Below are positions 61,419-64,000 of a stretch of 64,000 nucleotides of DNA, piece after piece; positions within the stretch are counted from its first letter, which is position 1, and every line of letters starts with the position of its first letter. The stretch is from contig NZ_CP095462.1 of NCBI RefSeq assembly GCF_023022965.1, positions 3,638,001 through 3,702,000 on the forward strand, read 5' to 3'. Below the pieces are notes generated by a model that had not been told where the DNA came from, did no database searches, and saw only the letters and a program-made list of their open reading frames with translations. The DNA is from Ectobacillus sp. JY-23 (lineage in GTDB: Bacteria > Bacillota > Bacilli > Bacillales > Bacillaceae_G). Position numbers and translations under genes: made by a program.

Positions 61419-61666
61419 TGGAGACCGTTTTACTATGTTTTATCGCTATGCTGCTTGTATATATTGTGCTATTGCAGAAAGAGCTGCAGCGCTTAAAGGA
61501 GAAAGTTCGGCAGCCATTGTCTGAGTCAGAGCAGCGCGCTCTTACAGAAAAGGTGAGAGAGCTACTTAGGCGCGGGGCGAACGTGGAGGCGGTAAAGTTC
61601 GTTCGCCAAGAAACAGGTATGGGACTTCTTGCGGCGAAGCAGTATGTCGATGCGGCGAAAGAGTAG
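61415..61666 (+). CDS. Small membrane-anchored protein with L7/L12-like C-terminal motif
   Basis: 83 residues with GAGGAGG 5 bases before the ATG. An N-terminal helix (VLLCFIAMLLVYIVLL), a charged coiled coil, then ANVEAVKFVRQETGMGLLAA, which resembles the C-terminal domain of ribosomal protein bL12. The start overlaps the stop of the upstream frame, indicating coupling. Confidence 0.65.
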   Translation: MMETVLLCFIAMLLVYIVLLQKELQRLKEKVRQPLSESEQRALTEKVRELLRRGANVEAVKFVRQETGMGLLAAKQYVDAAKE

Positions 61667-61881
61667 CTTATAGTATAATGCAGGCATATCGTGGGGACTC
61701 ATTGCAATTACGTATAGCTATGGAAGAAACGCTGATACAGCTGAAGCTCATGTATACAAACAGTGAGGCAATCATTATTTGATTGTCTAGCTCATAAAAG
61801 ACAATACATTCGTAAGGGTTTTGGGATTAGGTGAGATCTTAAGCGGGAAGTGTCCAAACTCAAAGGTATATGACATACCTA
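61667..61881. other. Intergenic stretch
   Basis: No gene, terminator or repeat is recognised before the MarR promoter. Confidence 0.5.
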
Positions 61882-61911
61882 TTGACAAACACATAGTTTA
61901 GTTCTAAACTA
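61882..61911 (+). promoter_or_regulatory. MarR promoter with overlapping operator
   Basis: TTGACA at 61882, 17-bp spacer, TAAACT at 61905. The palindrome TAGTTTAGTTCTAAACTA (61894-61911) covers spacer and -10, so a bound repressor would block RNA polymerase. Confidence 0.82.
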
Positions 61912-61951
61912 CGTGTATGCAGAATAAAACTTCATTTAGGAGGACTTGAGT

Positions 61952-62374
61952 ATGCAGCCCGTTTCACGAGGAAGAGCAGTCGAAATTTGGTCGAGGATGA
62001 TTAAGGTGGTTCATAAGGTGAGTCAAGCTGGAGGCGAGCATTTACGTAGGTGGGAGTTAACGCCGCCGCAGTTTGACTTAATTGTGCGCATTGGTTTTAA
62101 AGAAGGAATCACTCAGAAAGAATTAACAGATCAGATTTCAGTTACTAAGGGCAATATTTCACAGCTTATTAAAAAGCTAGAGGAGCAGGAGTATTTGTTT
62201 CGAAAAAAAGAAGGGGTGTATCATTTTTTATATTTGACGGAAAAGGGAAGAGATATATTTGGACATATTGTTCCTGAGCATGATACATTTATTGATATGC
62301 AATTTAAAGGGCTAACAACTGAGGAACAAGCCACGCTAAATCGGTTATTAAAAAAGCTCGATGAGTCTCTTTAA
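61952..62374 (+). CDS. MarR-family repressor
   Basis: 140 residues from ATG 61952 (AGGAGGA at 7 bases; an in-frame TTG at 61946 is less likely). Winged HTH: LTPPQFDLIVRIGFKEGITQ, SVTKGNISQLIKKLEEQ, FLYLTEKGRDIF. It has no cysteine suited to thiol sensing. Autoregulated through the operator in its promoter and expected to control the following operon through two further copies. Confidence 0.87.
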   Translation: MQPVSRGRAVEIWSRMIKVVHKVSQAGGEHLRRWELTPPQFDLIVRIGFKEGITQKELTDQISVTKGNISQLIKKLEEQEYLFRKKEGVYHFLYLTEKGRDIFGHIVPEHDTFIDMQFKGLTTEEQATLNRLLKKLDESL

Positions 62375-62383
62375 AAATTTTAA

Positions 62384-62417
62384 CCTAATAGTTTAGTTCT
62401 AAACCATTAGGTTTTGA
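62384..62417. promoter_or_regulatory. MarR operator 2, also a terminator-like hairpin
   Basis: CCTAATAGTTTAG TT CTAAACCATTAGG contains the operator core (TAGTTTAGTTCTAAAC) inside a longer hairpin followed by TTTTG. One sequence may both stop the marR transcript and bind the repressor. Confidence 0.65.
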
Positions 62418-62453
62418 ATATGGTCCATGCCTAAATGAAGAGTTTTGCTTACA

Positions 62454-62471
62454 TGGTTTAGTTCTAAACTA
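62454..62471. promoter_or_regulatory. MarR operator 3
   Basis: TGGTTTAGTTCTAAACTA, the same palindrome, 18 bases before the start codon of the NmrA-like gene. Confidence 0.8.
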
Positions 62472-62489
62472 TAGATAGGAGGAATACAA

Positions 62490-63404
62490 ATGAAACAGAC
62501 ACAAAAGGTTTTAGTAGTGGGAGCTACCGGTCACCTTGGAAGTAAAGTAGTGAACGAGTTGCTTCAGCAAGGAAAAAAAGTGCGAGTTTTAATTCGTGAG
62601 GGTACAGATGCGGCGGTGTTTCAAAACAGAGGAATTGAGGTGGTATATGGTGATCTAACCAAACCACATACACTATCACCCGCTGTAAAGGGAATGGATG
62701 CTTTAATTACAACTGCAATTGGTTATGCGCAGAGGAGAAAAGGAGATAGTCTAACTTCAGTTGATGACATTGGCAACAAGAACTTAATTGATGCAGCGAA
62801 GCAAGAGGGGTTACAGCTATTTGTATTTACGAGTATTTTGACTGCAGATAAAGCAGTGAATGTACCACATTTCTACCAGAAGAAACTGGTGGAAGATTAT
62901 TTGGAAGCAAGTGCTGTACCTTTTATTTCACTTCGTCCTGGCGGTTTTTTAGATAGCCTTCTAAATGCGAAAGACATAGCGAATGGAAATATAAAGGCGA
63001 TGGTAAGTAAGAACGCTATTGCAAGCACGGTTCTGGCAGATGACGTAGCTAAATATCTGGTTGCGGCACTCGACATACCGGAAGCTGTTGGAAAACGTAT
63101 TGACATTGCCGCAGATCGTCCTGTCGGTCTTCAGGAAATCGCCATATTGATTTCCGAAATGATAGAGAAAAACGTGAATGTGAAAGCAATGCCGGCGTGG
63201 TTAACTGCGATCATAATGAATGTACTGGGTTTGTTTAATCCGATGATAAAAGGCTTGAAGCCTTCACTGGATTATGCAGCATCGGGACAATATGTCGCAG
63301 ATACAACAATGCAAGCACGTTTATTTGGCGAGGTGCCAACAATAGAAGATTCGATTAAAAGATGGGTGCAACAACACGATGTATTAGGAAAAGGAGGCTT
63401 ATAA
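62490..63404 (+). CDS. NmrA-like NAD(P)-binding atypical SDR
   Basis: 304 residues. The nucleotide-binding loop VLVVGATGHLGSKVVNELLQ is of the atypical SDR/NmrA type; RVLIREGTD and VVYGDLTKP follow. VFTSILTADKAVNVPHFYQK holds a YxxK-like element. Members reduce quinones or sense redox state. It is the first gene of a MarR-controlled operon with GGAGG before the ATG. Confidence 0.85.
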   Translation: MKQTQKVLVVGATGHLGSKVVNELLQQGKKVRVLIREGTDAAVFQNRGIEVVYGDLTKPHTLSPAVKGMDALITTAIGYAQRRKGDSLTSVDDIGNKNLIDAAKQEGLQLFVFTSILTADKAVNVPHFYQKKLVEDYLEASAVPFISLRPGGFLDSLLNAKDIANGNIKAMVSKNAIASTVLADDVAKYLVAALDIPEAVGKRIDIAADRPVGLQEIAILISEMIEKNVNVKAMPAWLTAIIMNVLGLFNPMIKGLKPSLDYAASGQYVADTTMQARLFGEVPTIEDSIKRWVQQHDVLGKGGL

Positions 63405-63406
63405 AT

Positions 63407-63826
63407 ATGCATGATAAAATTGTAGGTAAGAAGCTGGTGTTAACGAGCTTAATCACTATTTTTGTGGCAGTAGTGATAAACACATTGGTGTATTGGATTG
63501 CGACTACATTAGGAGCCTTTCCGGATGACTTGATTATCGAAATGGCAAAGGCACCGATGACTTTGCCGCCAGTCATAGTAAGTACTATCGTTGGTATGCT
63601 AGGGGGGATTCTTGTATTTTGGGTGTTTTCGTTTATCTTCCGTCGCACATTTGTTAAAGTATTTCGTATTGTTGCGGTTATCGTATTGCTGTTGTCTTTT
63701 GTGACGCCATTTAGTGTTCCAGATGCTACTGTTGCATTCATCATAGCATTAAATGTGATGCATATTGTCGCCGGCATACTGGTCATTATTTTTATACCAA
63801 GTCATTCGATTCAGGAAGTCAAATAA
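63407..63826 (+). CDS. DUF6069-family membrane protein
   Basis: 139 residues from ATG 63407 (AAAGGAGG upstream; the frame opens inside the previous gene). Four membrane segments (LVLTSLITIFVAVVINTLVY, PPVIVSTIVGMLGGILVFWV, VFRIVAVIVLLLSFVTPF, TVAFIIALNVMHIVAGILVI), the DUF6069 pattern. It starts 2 bases after the NmrA-like gene's stop. Confidence 0.78.
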   Translation: MHDKIVGKKLVLTSLITIFVAVVINTLVYWIATTLGAFPDDLIIEMAKAPMTLPPVIVSTIVGMLGGILVFWVFSFIFRRTFVKVFRIVAVIVLLLSFVTPFSVPDATVAFIIALNVMHIVAGILVIIFIPSHSIQEVK

Positions 63827-63843
63827 AGAAAGGATATTTTGAA

Positions 63844-64000
63844 ATGAAGCATATATACGAGGATTTAACAGATAAAACAGCTTTAGTTACAGGTGGAACG
63901 GGCGGTATTGGTAAAACTACTGCACAAGCTTTGGCAGGGCTTGGTGCTACCGTTCTAATTACAGGTCGCGATAAGAAAAGAGGAGAACATGCTGTAGAGG
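63844..64000 (+). CDS. Short-chain dehydrogenase/reductase, N-terminal part
   Basis: The window ends 52 codons into the gene. TALVTGGTGGIGKTTAQALA is the classical SDR T-G-x3-G-x-G loop, and LITGRDKKRGE follows. Third gene of the MarR-controlled operon. Confidence 0.85.
   Translation, partial: MKHIYEDLTDKTALVTGGTGGIGKTTAQALAGLGATVLITGRDKKRGEHAVE

Overview
The window suggests a low-GC Gram-positive, endospore-forming Bacillaceae member. Evidence: strong AGGAGG-type ribosome binding sites, frequent TTG and GTG starts, many U-tract terminators, lysine (L-box) and SAM (S-box) riboswitches, a Bacillus-type cystine and organosulfur cluster, WXG100 proteins, and repeats that carry a fragment of the sporulation gene gerE. 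I do not assign a species.

Layout. (1) 1-4.7 kb: end of a YhgE-like membrane protein, an aminoglycoside phosphotransferase-like gene, a lysine riboswitch in front of a DAACS-family symporter, and threonine synthase with its own leader terminator. (2) 4.7-19.1 kb: sulfur acquisition. An M20 amidohydrolase and a luciferase-like monooxygenase lie on the minus strand. On the plus strand come an S-box, an orphan gene, FMN reductase, a second monooxygenase, an N-acetyltransferase, a redoxin-like protein and a tandem-receptor cystine ABC transporter (tcyJKLMN), then a sulfate ABC transporter (binding protein, cysT, cysW, cysA). The expected logic is import of S-modified cysteines, N-acetylation, oxidative S-dealkylation and deacetylation to cysteine, with sulfate as the alternative source. 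(3) 19.1-20.4 kb: a tandem array of 53-bp units next to a gerE-derived mobile element. (4) 20.5-27.5 kb: a HAD phosphatase, an AlsT-type symporter, a broken IS3-family element, and an ArsR-controlled operon (cysteine-tipped FAD oxidoreductase, small protein, MFS exporter). (5) 27.5-50.3 kb: an accessory island of polymorphic-toxin material. It holds a WXG100/WHH nuclease toxin with SUKH immunity, RHS remnants, a frameshifted WXG100 effector, many small immunity-like orphans, a 536-bp direct duplication, IS3 remnants, at least seven copies of the gerE-carrying element and an IS150-like element. (6) 50.3-64 kb: ordinary chromosome with effector-binding regulators, Rrf2, a thioredoxin-reductase-like enzyme, a methyltransferase, secreted proteins, a serine hydrolase, MerR and MarR regulators with clear operators, acetyltransferases, and several genes with single disabling lesions.

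The most interesting signals are: (a) a small hairpin with the same architecture (3 bp, 2x1 internal loop, 4 bp, tetraloop) in front of three sulfur transcription units and, more weakly, threonine synthase. All stem positions vary with compensation, and its 3' arm overlaps the 5' arm of a terminator, so it looks like an undescribed antiterminator RNA. (b) A dispersed non-autonomous element carrying a gerE fragment, with nested 53-bp units that expanded to 21 copies at one locus. (c) A lysine riboswitch controlling a DAACS transporter that lacks the arginine used for acidic substrates.
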